This document shows, in pieces, positions 7,161 through 15,230 of a DNA stretch of 64,000 nucleotides. Each line of letters starts with the position of its first letter. Positions within the stretch are counted from its first letter, which is position 1. The position numbers and the translations under genes were made by a program. The notes beneath the pieces were generated by a model that saw nothing but the letters and a program-made list of their open reading frames with translations, had not been told where the DNA came from and did not search any database. The stretch spans positions 15,096-79,095 of the forward strand of contig LFCK01000004.1 in the NCBI GenBank assembly GCA_001189095.1. The letters run 5' to 3'. This DNA is from Parcubacteria bacterium C7867-001. GTDB taxonomy: Bacteria > Patescibacteria > Paceibacteria > UBA9973 > UBA2103.

Positions 7161-8891
7161 CTATCGACTGCTCACCTGTGAAAAAACGGGCCAGACGCGT
7201 TCCGTCTGTCGATACCATCCCCACACACCCGCAAAGCGATCCGATGGTTCCGCAATCTGCGCAAACGCGACGCCTCCAAGTCCTTTTGGAATCACGTACA
7301 CGAAGTCTGGTGTGTGTGTGAAGACCGCAGGGTAGTCAGCGGTGATGAGCGCACTCGCTTTCGCGAGGTCATCCTTGCGGGTCTCTGCATTCCCTTCAGT
7401 GCGCATCTTCTCGAGGAGGTCGTCGACGCTCTTGTTCGCGTACATTGCGATGTTGAGCCCCGGATCGTTGCGTTCTGCGGAATCCCAGAAGGCGAAGAGG
7501 TCTGCGTCGCGGCCAACCACCATACCGAAGAGCAGCGCATCATACTTACGCGGGCGAATAACGTTCTGAGTGAGATCACCGGGCTCATAGAGCTCGATAG
7601 ATACTGGCACATTAAGCGCTGCCCACTGCTCTTTGAGCGCCGTCGCGACGGCCTTCAATTCAGGAACGTTGCTGGTGCGAAGCGTAACAGTGAGCTCCAA
7701 TTTGCTCTTTGCGTTCTTCCACGTGTTCGATTCAGTATCGAGTTTCCAGCCGTTGTTCGTAAGCGTCTTCGTCGCTGCGGCAACGCGTTCCTCCTGCGTT
7801 ATCGGCGTCGTGCTCGATTGCGGGACTACGATGCCGCTTCCTGGCGGAAGCGGTCCTTCCACTGGCGTCGCAAACCCGCCAAGCGCGTCTTTCACGATGC
7901 TTCCACGATCCGTCATAAGCGAAAGTGCTTTACGGACCTCGATGTGCGTGAACAAAGGATTCTGGTTTCCATTCCAGAAGACGCCGAACACCTGCGCGTA
8001 CGGAGCGGTCACCGCGCCCGCTTTCGCAATGCCGTAGGCGCTTTCGATACGACCGTTCTTGAGGGCGGCTTCAAGGTCTCGCTGCTGAGCGAAGAAATAG
8101 AAGCGTATCGAATCGAGGTGTGGGCGGCCGAGCGCGAATTCGCGCGAGGCGACCAAATCCATACGATCGATGATGCCGCTTCCGTTCCTATGTACGTTCG
8201 AAACACGGAAGGGACCTGCACCAACTGGATGCGTCATCAAGGTTGAGAAGGCGAACTCTTCATCAGAAACCGTGCGCCACAAGTGCGCGGGAAGGATACC
8301 GAGTGTCGTATCTTCGATGAAGGGTGCGTATGGTTTCGGAAGTGTGAAGCGAATCGTTCGCGCGTCGACTGCCTCGGCGCGGATGTTTGCCCAGTTCGCG
8401 AATTCAGGTGATTTAAGCGTCGGATCCTGCGCCTTCTCGACGGTGAACACGACATCGTCTGCGGTCACGGGCGTCCCGTCTGAGAAGCGGACGCCACTCT
8501 TCATAATGAAGGTATAAACGGTGCCATCCTCCGAAACTTCGTAGCTCTCGGCAAGAACCGGAACAAGCGCGCCGTTGGTGCCTTCGCCCATAAGGCCTGC
8601 GTAGGTGAGAGACGAGAGGTCGCGGTCGGTGTCGGAAATTGCAAGCAGCGGATTCACGAAACGAGGTGAGCCAACGATGCCCTCAGTGAGCTTCCCTCCA
8701 TCGGTTGGCTTTTCTATAAGAAAAGAACTTTCAAGCGCGTAGAGCGCCCCGAGGCTTGCTGCTATTGCGAACCCTGCGAGCACACCAGCGATGAGCTTAT
8801 CGCCCGCCGAAAGCTTCTCGAGGAAACTCTCGAGTTTGTGCGCGAATGGAACGCGAATAGAAGAAAAGAATCGAGACAGTCGCTCGAACAT
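7161..8891 (-). CDS. ABC-type peptide-binding protein (SBP family 5), membrane-anchored
   Basis: Extracellular solute-binding protein of the DppA/OppA type, 576 residues. It has one N-terminal membrane segment (about 32-56) instead of a lipobox signal peptide. The bilobal domain follows (about 75-560), with the family pattern around LAESYEVSEDGTVYTF and VRFSDGTPVTADDVVF. No permease or ATPase genes lie next to it, so the transporter, if any, is encoded elsewhere. It lies 7 nt downstream of secG on the same strand. Confidence 0.85.
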   Translation of the reverse strand: MFERLSRFFSSIRVPFAHKLESFLEKLSAGDKLIAGVLAGFAIAASLGALYALESSFLIEKPTDGGKLTEGIVGSPRFVNPLLAISDTDRDLSSLTYAGLMGEGTNGALVPVLAESYEVSEDGTVYTFIMKSGVRFSDGTPVTADDVVFTVEKAQDPTLKSPEFANWANIRAEAVDARTIRFTLPKPYAPFIEDTTLGILPAHLWRTVSDEEFAFSTLMTHPVGAGPFRVSNVHRNGSGIIDRMDLVASREFALGRPHLDSIRFYFFAQQRDLEAALKNGRIESAYGIAKAGAVTAPYAQVFGVFWNGNQNPLFTHIEVRKALSLMTDRGSIVKDALGGFATPVEGPLPPGSGIVVPQSSTTPITQEERVAAATKTLTNNGWKLDTESNTWKNAKSKLELTVTLRTSNVPELKAVATALKEQWAALNVPVSIELYEPGDLTQNVIRPRKYDALLFGMVVGRDADLFAFWDSAERNDPGLNIAMYANKSVDDLLEKMRTEGNAETRKDDLAKASALITADYPAVFTHTPDFVYVIPKGLGGVAFAQIAEPSDRFAGVWGWYRQTERVWPVFSQVSSR

Positions 8892-8898
8892 AGGTGGG

Positions 8899-9129
8899 TT
8901 AGATGAGGAACCCGGCGATTGCGCTTACGACGAAAAGGATAGCGACAACAATAGTTGCACGAAACAGGAAGCTTTCAGCTCCGCGTCGCTTGTAGAACGT
9001 CGATGAGAAATTATCGCCGCCGAATGCTCCTCCAAGGGACGCTCCACGATTCTGGAGCACGATCCCGATGATGAGGAGAAGGGAAAGGATGATTTCTATG
9101 TTGGGCAATGCTGCCTTGAGGGTCTCCAT
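8899..9129 (-). CDS. secG: Preprotein translocase subunit SecG
   Basis: Small inner-membrane subunit of the SecYEG channel. The 76-residue protein has two hydrophobic helices (about 9-27 and 54-75) joined by the conserved loop LQNRGASLGGAFGG. ATG 9129 (METLKA) is chosen because it gives the family's usual short N-terminus; the longer frame to 9150 adds seven unlikely residues. It forms an operon with the downstream peptide-binding protein. Confidence 0.9.
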   Translation of the reverse strand: METLKAALPNIEIILSLLLIIGIVLQNRGASLGGAFGGDNFSSTFYKRRGAESFLFRATIVVAILFVVSAIAGFLI

Positions 9130-9181
9130 CTGTACGGGATACCGTAACACAGCTGGAACGAGCCTTCAACTGCTGTCCCCA

Positions 9182-9210
9182 TTGACATTCTTATTTTAAA
9201 TTTCATATCT
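9182..9210 (+). promoter_or_regulatory. Promoter of the membrane-protein gene at 9275
   Basis: TTGACA (9182-9187), a 17-bp spacer, ATATCT (9205-9210); TATCTA at spacing 18 is an alternative. It implies a leader of about 58 nt carrying GGAGGT. Confidence 0.65.
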
Positions 9211-9274
9211 ATTCCTTGCTCGGTTTCCGCTGGCGGCGTACGCTTTGGAAAGGATAGTTCCAACGGAGGTTCAA

Positions 9275-9970
9275 ATGTCATCAGGACATGGAAGAGATGG
9301 GCGTCGCGTGACGCTCTGGGGCGACGGTCAATCGGTCACGTATCTCGAAGTTTCCGAAGAGGAAGCGAGGGGCACCGGTTTCTTCGTTATGGCGGTCGGC
9401 TTCATTGCGTTCTTATTCGCGATATGTGCATCGACCGCACTTACTCATGGGCACTGGCCGCTCAAGGTTAGTCCCTTCGACGAGGCGCTCAACGGGGGAT
9501 TCATCTTCCTCGGTCTCTTACTCTTCGTCCTCGGGCTGCGCAGTAATGCGCAGCGCGGGTTCATCCCGGCCCTTTGCTACATGCTCGTTCTTTCAGCAGC
9601 AATCTCGCATGGCGCGGGCATCCTCCCTCACAGCATGAGCGATAGTGAGGCGACCAAAAAAATCCTCATTCTGTTCGGATTGGGAACTGTGGCGTTTCCG
9701 GCAGGAGTCGTCTGGCTCTACCCGTATCCACATAAAATCGGCCTCGCGGTGGTGTGGATGATGAGCATGACCGCTCAACTTCTCATCATCATTTCGTGGG
9801 CTGAGACTGATACGGGAACATTTCTCGGCATCAGTGCGGATTGGGTGCGAATCGTCTTTGCAGGTTTCATCGGCCTCGGAATCTCACTCTACGGCGCAGG
9901 CTACCTCTCCCATCTTCACCGGATGCAGCACGATGCGTGGTCGAACTGGTTCATCCGGCACGGTGACTAA
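9275..9970 (+). CDS. Hypothetical multi-pass membrane protein, SD-led
   Basis: At 231 residues it has a short charged N-terminus and about seven hydrophobic helices (for example FFVMAVGFIAFLFAI and AGFIGLGISLYGAGYL). The C-terminus is His/Arg-rich. I recognise no family. ATG 9275 is chosen because GGAGGT lies 6 nt upstream. It has its own TTGACA promoter and terminator and is thus a self-contained single-gene unit. Confidence 0.75.
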   Translation: MSSGHGRDGRRVTLWGDGQSVTYLEVSEEEARGTGFFVMAVGFIAFLFAICASTALTHGHWPLKVSPFDEALNGGFIFLGLLLFVLGLRSNAQRGFIPALCYMLVLSAAISHGAGILPHSMSDSEATKKILILFGLGTVAFPAGVVWLYPYPHKIGLAVVWMMSMTAQLLIIISWAETDTGTFLGISADWVRIVFAGFIGLGISLYGAGYLSHLHRMQHDAWSNWFIRHGD

Positions 9971-9977
9971 CTCGTTA

Positions 9978-10004
9978 CGCCGCAGGCAAAGCCTGCGGCG
10001 TTTT
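9978..10004 (+). terminator. Terminator after the gene at 9275
   Basis: CGCCGCAGGC-AAA-GCCTGCGGCG followed by TTTT. Confidence 0.9.
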
Positions 10005-10011
10005 CCATATA

Positions 10012-10040
10012 TTGACCAAAATATATATTAATGATATAAT
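10012..10040 (+). promoter_or_regulatory. Consensus promoter of the gene at 10095
   Basis: TTGACC (10012-10017), a 17-bp AT-rich spacer, TATAAT (10035-10040). This is one of the best sigma70-type promoters in the window. Confidence 0.85.
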
Positions 10041-10094
10041 AAAATTAGCCTTATCTCCGGGTTCAGGAGAGGTTCTCTTTTTGGGAGAATGCAT

Positions 10095-10433
10095 ATGACG
10101 GAATCAATGATGATGGTCGGCTGCGCGCTTGCTTTGATGGCCGCGTCGGGCTTCGCGCTCGGCGTCGCTGTTCACTGCATCGGCTGCACCTCGATCATCT
10201 TCCGTGACGCCACCTTGCTCGTGGCGACAGGGGTGCTCTTGGCGGTGGCGGGCAGTGCGATCATGCAGCTAGCAACCGACTCGCTCAGCTCCGGCTGGAT
10301 CATGTATCAGGTCGCCGGCTTCGCCGCGTGGGCCACGGGCTTTTCGCTCTTCTGGCTTGCTCGTGAGGCGTACTTCCGGCTTGCGTCGGCCATGGTCGTG
10401 GCTAAAAGCCGCGGTCCGTGGGGCGACGAATAA
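10095..10433 (+). CDS. Hypothetical small membrane protein, SD-led
   Basis: The 112-residue protein has three hydrophobic segments. Two cysteines sit in the motif HCIGCTS between the first and second; the C-terminus (AKSRGPWGDE) is charged. I recognise no family. ATG 10095 is preferred over 10089 because GGGAGA then lies 6 nt upstream. The leader (about 10047-10094) can form either AGAG-GTT-CTCT followed by Ts or TTCTC-TTTTTGG-GAGAA, the second of which would cover the ribosome site. Confidence 0.7.
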   Translation: MTESMMMVGCALALMAASGFALGVAVHCIGCTSIIFRDATLLVATGVLLAVAGSAIMQLATDSLSSGWIMYQVAGFAAWATGFSLFWLAREAYFRLASAMVVAKSRGPWGDE

Positions 10434-10455
10434 TCGCTCCGATTTCCGCATAATT

Positions 10456-10485
10456 AAGCGCCGCCCAGAATGGGCGGCGCTTTTG
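10456..10485 (+). terminator. Terminator after the gene at 10095
   Basis: AAGCGCCGCCCA-GAA-TGGGCGGCGCTT followed by TTGTT. Confidence 0.9.
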
Positions 10486-10498
10486 TTGTAGGCGAAAC

Positions 10499-10527
10499 TT
10501 GCTTTGCCTCTCTCACATTCATATACT
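10499..10527 (+). promoter_or_regulatory. Promoter of groES-groEL
   Basis: TTGCTT (10499-10504), a 17-bp spacer, TATACT (10522-10527). The start codon is 35 nt further on. No CIRCE-type inverted repeat for HrcA is visible. Confidence 0.7.
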
Positions 10528-10561
10528 GCGAGCACCTTTTACAAGCGCATAAAAATTTCCC

Positions 10562-10873
10562 ATGGCAAAATCTGACACCCCCGCATTCAGCATCATCCCT
10601 CGCGGCGATCGCGTGATTGTGAAGCCGATGAAGAAGGAAGAGAAGACTGCGTCCGGCATCATCATCCCGGACACCGTGAAGAGCGAGAAGCCCGAGCGCG
10701 GCACTATCGTTGCGGTCGGACAGGGCCGCATGGAGGACGGCAAGCTCATTCCGATGGATCTTAAAGTCGGCGACAAGGTCCTCTTCGAACAAACGTATCG
10801 CGATCCTATAAAGGTGGACGGCGAAGAGTACTACATTTTTAACGAGGCAAGCATATTAGCGAAAATAAAATAA
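10562..10873 (+). CDS. groES: Co-chaperonin GroES
   Basis: Ten-kilodalton lid of the GroEL folding chamber. The 103-residue protein carries the family core IIPRGDRVIVKP near the N-terminus, the mobile-loop region (EEKTASGIIIPD) and the C-terminal YYIFNEASILAKI. It is followed by groEL after 3 nt, forming the usual operon. The leader is short and has no recognisable SD, unlike the small SD-led genes just upstream. Confidence 0.97.
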   Translation: MAKSDTPAFSIIPRGDRVIVKPMKKEEKTASGIIIPDTVKSEKPERGTIVAVGQGRMEDGKLIPMDLKVGDKVLFEQTYRDPIKVDGEEYYIFNEASILAKIK

Positions 10874-10876
10874 TCT

Positions 10877-12514
10877 ATGGCAAAGGAAATCCTATTTGGT
10901 GAAGACGCGCGCAAGCGCATCCATGGCGGTCTTGCGAAAGCCGCAAAGGCGGTGAAGGCGACGCTTGGTCCCCGCGGCAGAAACGTCGTGCTCGACAAGG
11001 GCTATGGCGGTCCGCGCATCACGAACGACGGCGTTTCGATTGCGAAGGAAATAAATTTCAAAGACAAGTTCGAGAATATGGGTGCGGAAATCGTGAAGGA
11101 AGTTGCAAGTAAGACGAACGACGGCGCGGGCGACGGTACAACGACTTCGGTCGTGCTTCTTGAGGCAATGATCGATGAGGGTCTCGCGAATCTCTCCAAG
11201 GGTGCGAACGCTATGGCCATCCGTACCGGCATGGAAAAGGCGCGCGACGCAGCGACCGTTGAGCTCAAGAAAATGGCGAAAGAGGTCACCAAGAAGTCGG
11301 AATACCAGCAGGTCGCGTCTATTTCAGCAGAGAGTGAAGAACTCGGAACGATAATCGCTGAAACCATCGATAAAGTCGGTCAGAATGGTGTCGTGACGGT
11401 GGAGGAGAGTCAGGGTACTGAGCTCTCAAGCGAAGTCGTCGAGGGACTCCAGATAGATAAGGGCTACGTCTCGCCGTACTTCATCACGAACGCCGAGCGC
11501 ATGGAGGCCGAAATGAAGGATGCTGCCATTCTCCTTACGGACAAAAAAATCAGCACCATTCAGGACGTGCTTCCGCTTCTCGAAAAAGTCGCGGCAAGCG
11601 GCAAGAAGGAGCTCGTCATCGTTGCAGACGAATTCGAAGGCGATTCGCTCTCGACCTTCATCCTTAATAAGCTGCGTGGCACCTTCAACATTCTTCCGGT
11701 AAAGGCGCCGGGCTACGGTGATCGCAAAAAGGAGATGCTCGCCGATATGGCGGCGGTGCTTGGGGCTCAGGTGCTTACAAGCGACATCGGCATGACCTTC
11801 GAGAGCTTCGAGCTGCGTATGCTCGGCAAGGCTTCACGCGTCGTTGTCGGCAAAGACACGACGACGTTTGTTGGCGGCAAGGGAAAGAAGGCGGATATCG
11901 AAGCGCGGGTAGGAGAGCTCAAGGCGCTCGCCGAAAATTCCTCCTCGAAATTCGATAAGGAAAATCTCGAGGGACGCATTGCGAAAATCACTGGCGGTGT
12001 CGCAGTCATCCGCGTTGGCGCTGCAACTGAGACGGAGATGAAGTATCTCAAAGACAAGATTGATGACGCAGTGAAAGCGACGAAGGCTTCGATCGAAGAA
12101 GGAATCGTACCGGGCGGGGGAACCGCACTCGCGAAAGTGAGTAAGAAACTCGCTGCTGCGGAAACAAAGATGAGCGCGGACGAGAAAACAGGGTACGACA
12201 TCGTTGTTCGTGCGCTCGAGCAGCCACTCCGCCAGATTGCGCTTAACGCAGGCAAGGATGATGCGTCAGTCATCGTCTCTAAAGTCCAGAGCGGCAAGTC
12301 GATGGCGGGCTATGACGCGGTCAAGGATGTGATCATCGAGGACATGGTCGAGGAGGGCATTATCGATCCGGTGAAAGTGACGCGAAGTGCGGTTGAGAAT
12401 GCTGTCTCTGCAGCATCCATTCTCCTCACGACGGAAGCGGCAGTTGCCGATCTTCCCGAGCCGAAAGAAAATCCCGCAGCAGGTATGGGAGACATGGGTG
12501 GGATGGGTTTCTAA
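10877..12514 (+). CDS. groEL: Chaperonin GroEL
   Basis: Sixty-kilodalton chaperonin, 545 residues, which folds proteins with ATP in the cytoplasm. It shows ATP-site signatures (LGPRGRNVVLDK, NDGAGDGTTTSVVL), the VEEGIVPGGGTAL motif and a Met/Gly-rich tail (GMGDMGGMGF). It is the second gene of the groESL operon and is followed by a strong terminator. Confidence 0.98.
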   Translation: MAKEILFGEDARKRIHGGLAKAAKAVKATLGPRGRNVVLDKGYGGPRITNDGVSIAKEINFKDKFENMGAEIVKEVASKTNDGAGDGTTTSVVLLEAMIDEGLANLSKGANAMAIRTGMEKARDAATVELKKMAKEVTKKSEYQQVASISAESEELGTIIAETIDKVGQNGVVTVEESQGTELSSEVVEGLQIDKGYVSPYFITNAERMEAEMKDAAILLTDKKISTIQDVLPLLEKVAASGKKELVIVADEFEGDSLSTFILNKLRGTFNILPVKAPGYGDRKKEMLADMAAVLGAQVLTSDIGMTFESFELRMLGKASRVVVGKDTTTFVGGKGKKADIEARVGELKALAENSSSKFDKENLEGRIAKITGGVAVIRVGAATETEMKYLKDKIDDAVKATKASIEEGIVPGGGTALAKVSKKLAAAETKMSADEKTGYDIVVRALEQPLRQIALNAGKDDASVIVSKVQSGKSMAGYDAVKDVIIEDMVEEGIIDPVKVTRSAVENAVSAASILLTTEAAVADLPEPKENPAAGMGDMGGMGF

Positions 12515-12536
12515 GAAAAAGCAAAAGGCAAAAGAA

Positions 12537-12563
12537 AAAAGGCGCGCCTCTGGCGCGCCTTTT
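12537..12563 (+). terminator. Terminator of groESL
   Basis: AAAAGGCGCGCC-TCT-GGCGCGCCTTTT. Confidence 0.9.
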
Positions 12564-12602
12564 GCTTGTGGATTCTGAACGCGGGCGAGTGCCGCGTACA
12601 GA

Positions 12603-13121
12603 TTACTGGCAACCGGCCGAAGAGAACGAGCCGGTGTTGCAGCTGCCAGCGCCGACGGTCTGGGCGTTACCGCCTTCACCGCCGAGACCGACACCGATCG
12701 GAATGTTCGTGTTGTTGTTCACGTTCACCGGATCGGCGACGGCAACCGCCCCCGAGCTGCTGCTTTGAACAACCGTTGTGTTGTTGGTCTCTTGATCGGT
12801 CGCTCGGTGCCGCACCGCATCATTCCAGATGCCAGCGACACCGAGGTCGGCGATCGGTTTCGCAACAATGCCGAGGCCGCTCGAGCCAGCGGAGGTCTTG
12901 GTGGCGCCTTCGATTGGTTTGCAGGCGCCGCCGGTCGGGCAGTGGAAGGCGAGCGATTGAACGGAACTGGGGGCAATGAAGCCGCCCTTCTTGTTCGTGA
13001 TCAGCTCCACCTTTGAGCCGTCAGGAAGAATAACTTCCTCGGTCAGCGGTTTAGCGTAGGCCGTCGTCGTCATGGCGGCGGCGAGCGCAATGCCGGTGAA
13101 GGAGGCGAGCAATTTCTTCAT
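12603..13121 (-). CDS. Hypothetical secreted protein with signal peptide
   Basis: At 172 residues it has a clear signal peptide (MKKLLASF...TTAYA, about 1-23). The mature part is low in complexity, rich in Gly, Ser, Asn and Thr, with two cysteine pairs (HCPTGGAC and SCNTGSFSSAGC). I recognise no family; a surface-exposed or disulfide-linked protein is likely. ATG 13121 is preferred to 13136 because GGAG lies 8 nt upstream. It is transcribed alone from a TTGACA promoter through a leader of about 110 nt containing two strong hairpins. Confidence 0.75.
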   Translation of the reverse strand: MKKLLASFTGIALAAAMTTTAYAKPLTEEVILPDGSKVELITNKKGGFIAPSSVQSLAFHCPTGGACKPIEGATKTSAGSSGLGIVAKPIADLGVAGIWNDAVRHRATDQETNNTTVVQSSSSGAVAVADPVNVNNNTNIPIGVGLGGEGGNAQTVGAGSCNTGSFSSAGCQ

Positions 13122-13169
13122 TTCGTACTTCTCCATGGTGGCCTTTCTGCCCCCGGCCACAAAAGGGGA

Positions 13170-13228
13170 TTGCCGGCGCATATGCCGGCAAATAGAAACG
13201 CCGCTTGGCTTTTGCTAAGCCAAGCGGC
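13170..13228 (-). promoter_or_regulatory. Two hairpins in the leader of the secreted-protein gene
   Basis: On the transcribed strand these are a 10-bp stem with a 9-nt loop (13200-13228) and an 8-bp palindrome with a 6-nt loop (TTGCCGGC...GCCGGCAA, 13170-13191). Both lie between the promoter and the ATG at 13121, so they may stabilise or regulate the message. Confidence 0.5.
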
Positions 13229-13238
13229 TCTAAAATCG

Positions 13239-13267
13239 ACCCTAACCTAGGCTGTATTTTCTGTCAA
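13239..13267 (-). promoter_or_regulatory. Promoter of the secreted-protein gene
   Basis: TTGACA (13267-13262), a 17-bp spacer, TAGGGT (13244-13239) on the minus strand. Confidence 0.6.
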
Positions 13268-13286
13268 ATATGGGTCATAAAACAAA

Positions 13287-13310
13287 ACCCCGCGCCGGTA
13301 GGCGCGGGGT
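13287..13310 (-). terminator. Terminator of the 50-residue membrane protein gene
   Basis: ACCCCGCGCC-GGTA-GGCGCGGGGT, followed on the minus strand by TTTTGTTTT. Confidence 0.85.
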
Positions 13311-13333
13311 CGGTTTGTTGGGCGTCGGTGGGG

Positions 13334-13486
13334 TTAGCCGCCGTCATCCATTCGTGGGTTCTCGGAGCGGCCGAAGACCCCGTAACGGATCACGCCGAAC
13401 GCGAGCACCGCGAGGATGCAGGCGCCGAAGATCCTTCCCGGCAGGGTCGGATCGCTGAGATCAACGTGAACACCAAAAATGTCCAT
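13334..13486 (-). CDS. 50-residue single-pass membrane protein, SD-led
   Basis: A complete small gene. The protein begins MDIFGVHVDLSDP, has one hydrophobic helix (about residues 19-38) and a polar tail ending RMDDGG. GGAGGT precedes the ATG by 5 nt. A near-perfect promoter (TTGACA-N17-TACTAT, 13552-13524) and a terminator (13287-13310) flank it, so this short frame is surely expressed. Its function is unknown. Confidence 0.8.
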   Translation of the reverse strand: MDIFGVHVDLSDPTLPGRIFGACILAVLAFGVIRYGVFGRSENPRMDDGG

Positions 13487-13523
13487 TCAAACCTCCATCA
13501 GGCCGGAAATCAGCCTTTATTTC

Positions 13524-13552
13524 ATAGTATCATATAAAGTGCTTGTTGTCAA
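13524..13552 (-). promoter_or_regulatory. Promoter of the 50-residue membrane protein gene
   Basis: TTGACA (13552-13547), 17-bp spacer, TACTAT (13529-13524). Confidence 0.85.
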
Positions 13553-13615
13553 TGTGGTGTCTATAAAAGAGGCGTAAGGATTTGGTATACTACTCGTCAC
13601 TAACCCTACATACTT

Positions 13616-14179
13616 ATGATCATTCTTTGGATTGTGCTCGGCATCGTGGTCGTCCTCGCGTTCTGGCTCGCGGGCGCCTACAACGGCTTCGTTTCTCTCA
13701 AGAACCGCGCGAAGGAAGCGTGGGCAGATATCGATGTGCAGCTGAAACGCCGCTATGACCTCATCCCTAATCTTGTGGAGACGGTGAAGGGCTACGCGAC
13801 GCATGAATCGCAGGCATTCGAGAATGTCACCAAGGCACGCTCCGCTGCTATGGGCGCAACGTCTGTCGCCGGTCATGCTGAAGCGGAAAACATGCTTACG
13901 GGCGCACTCAAATCAATCTTCGCTATTTCGGAAGCATATCCAGATCTTAAGGCGAACGAGAACTTCCTTCAGCTCCAGCGCGAGCTCGGCGACACGGAAG
14001 ACAAGATTCAGGCAGCTCGCCGCTTCTACAACCAGAACGTAATGCAGCTCAACACCTCTATTGAGTCTTTCCCCGGTAACCTTGTCGCTGGTGCGTTCAA
14101 GTTCACGAACATGGAACTCTTCCAGCTTTCCGAAAGTGAAAGCGCGGCGAAGGAGCCGGTGAAAGTTAGCTTCAAGTAA
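13616..14179 (+). CDS. lemA: LemA family protein
   Basis: The 187-residue protein has an N-terminal membrane anchor (about 1-22), then a helical domain with the LemA signature RAKEAWADIDVQLKRRYDLI and RFYNQNVMQLNT. LemA proteins are often encoded next to HtpX and are thought to act with it in envelope quality control, as is the arrangement here. An extended -10 (TGG-TATACT, 13586-13591) lies upstream; there is no SD. Confidence 0.9.
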   Translation: MIILWIVLGIVVVLAFWLAGAYNGFVSLKNRAKEAWADIDVQLKRRYDLIPNLVETVKGYATHESQAFENVTKARSAAMGATSVAGHAEAENMLTGALKSIFAISEAYPDLKANENFLQLQRELGDTEDKIQAARRFYNQNVMQLNTSIESFPGNLVAGAFKFTNMELFQLSESESAAKEPVKVSFK

Positions 14180-14183
14180 TACA

Positions 14184-14204
14184 CGCGAAGGCAAAGCCTT
14201 CGCG
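14184..14204 (+). other. Intergenic hairpin between lemA and htpX
   Basis: CGCGAAGGC-AAA-GCCTTCGCG with no T-run. It may set mRNA stability or partial termination rather than end the operon. Confidence 0.5.
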
Positions 14205-14212
14205 CCCAACTC

Positions 14213-15109
14213 ATGGCAACGCTGTACCAAGAACGCTCAAGCAACATCACTCGAACGTGGATCATGATGATCGGGTTCGTTTTGGTTGTGTCCGCGGTGG
14301 GCTACGCGGCGAGTTGGTACTTCGGTGACTACACCTTCCTCTACGCGGCATTTGGTCTCGCGCTCCTTACGAATGTCTGGAGTTACTGGAATTCAGACAA
14401 GGTAGCGCTCTCGCTCACTCATTCGCGACCTGCAACTCGCGAGGAATTCTTCGACTTCTACACGGTCGCAGAAAATATGGCGATAGCTGCGGGCATCCCA
14501 ATGCCCAAGCTCTATATCATCGATGATCCAGCGCCAAACGCGTTTGCAACCGGTCGCGACGAAAAGCACGCAGTTGTTGCTGCAACGACCGGACTTCTCT
14601 CGATGATGAATCGCGCTGAGCTCGAGGGCGTCATTGCCCACGAGATGAGCCACATCAAGAACCGCGACATTCTCCTCATGACCATGGCAGTGGTGCTCGC
14701 GGGGTTCGTGGCGATACTCGCGGATATGTTCCTGCGCATGTCGTTTTGGGGCGGAGGGAATCGGGACAATGATCGCGGGAATGGCGGCGCGATACTCATG
14801 GTGATTGCAATCATCGGCATCGTGCTCGCGCCGCTTGCAGCGCAACTCATCCAGTTCGCCATTAGCCGTCGCCGCGAATATCTTGCGGACGCTTCCGGCG
14901 CACTCCTCACGCGTTATCCGGAAGGTCTCGCTTCTGCGCTCGAGAAGCTCGGCGCGTATCAGGGTCCGATGAAGAATCCGTCCCATTCGACTGCGCATCT
15001 TTTCATCGATAATCCGTTTGGCGACCGTAAGTCTGACTGGATCAATAACATCTTTTCAACGCACCCTCCAGTCCAGAAAAGAATTGAGGCATTACTCGGA
15101 AAGCAGTAG
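14213..15109 (+). CDS. htpX: HtpX-like zinc metalloprotease (M48)
   Basis: Membrane protease of the M48 family, 298 residues. It has two N-terminal membrane helices (about 17-55), the zinc motif HEMSH at 143-147 with the downstream Glu in SRRREYLADASGA, and two further membrane helices around 155-205. It degrades damaged membrane proteins with its active site on the cytoplasmic side. It follows lemA in the same direction. Confidence 0.95.
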   Translation: MATLYQERSSNITRTWIMMIGFVLVVSAVGYAASWYFGDYTFLYAAFGLALLTNVWSYWNSDKVALSLTHSRPATREEFFDFYTVAENMAIAAGIPMPKLYIIDDPAPNAFATGRDEKHAVVAATTGLLSMMNRAELEGVIAHEMSHIKNRDILLMTMAVVLAGFVAILADMFLRMSFWGGGNRDNDRGNGGAILMVIAIIGIVLAPLAAQLIQFAISRRREYLADASGALLTRYPEGLASALEKLGAYQGPMKNPSHSTAHLFIDNPFGDRKSDWINNIFSTHPPVQKRIEALLGKQ

Positions 15110-15135
15110 AGTTTCGTGCTATAACAGCCAAGCAC

Positions 15136-15220
15136 GGAGGCGTCGCATAGTGGTCTAGTGCACCACCTTGGAAAGGTGGCATACCGCAAGGTATCGAGAG
15201 TTCGAATCTCTCCGCCTCCG
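15136..15220 (+). tRNA. tRNA-Ser (GGA)
   Basis: An 85-nt type II tRNA: acceptor GGAGGCG/CGCCTCC, anticodon loop TTGGAAA, a variable arm (ATACCGCAAGGTAT) and a T-loop with TTCGAAT. CCA is not encoded. Confidence 0.97.
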
Positions 15221-15230
15221 CCCGAAGTAT

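Noticed and set aside
10490..10561. CIRCE operator before groES
   Set aside because: There is no TTAGCACTC/GAGTGCTAA pair; only a plain promoter is present.
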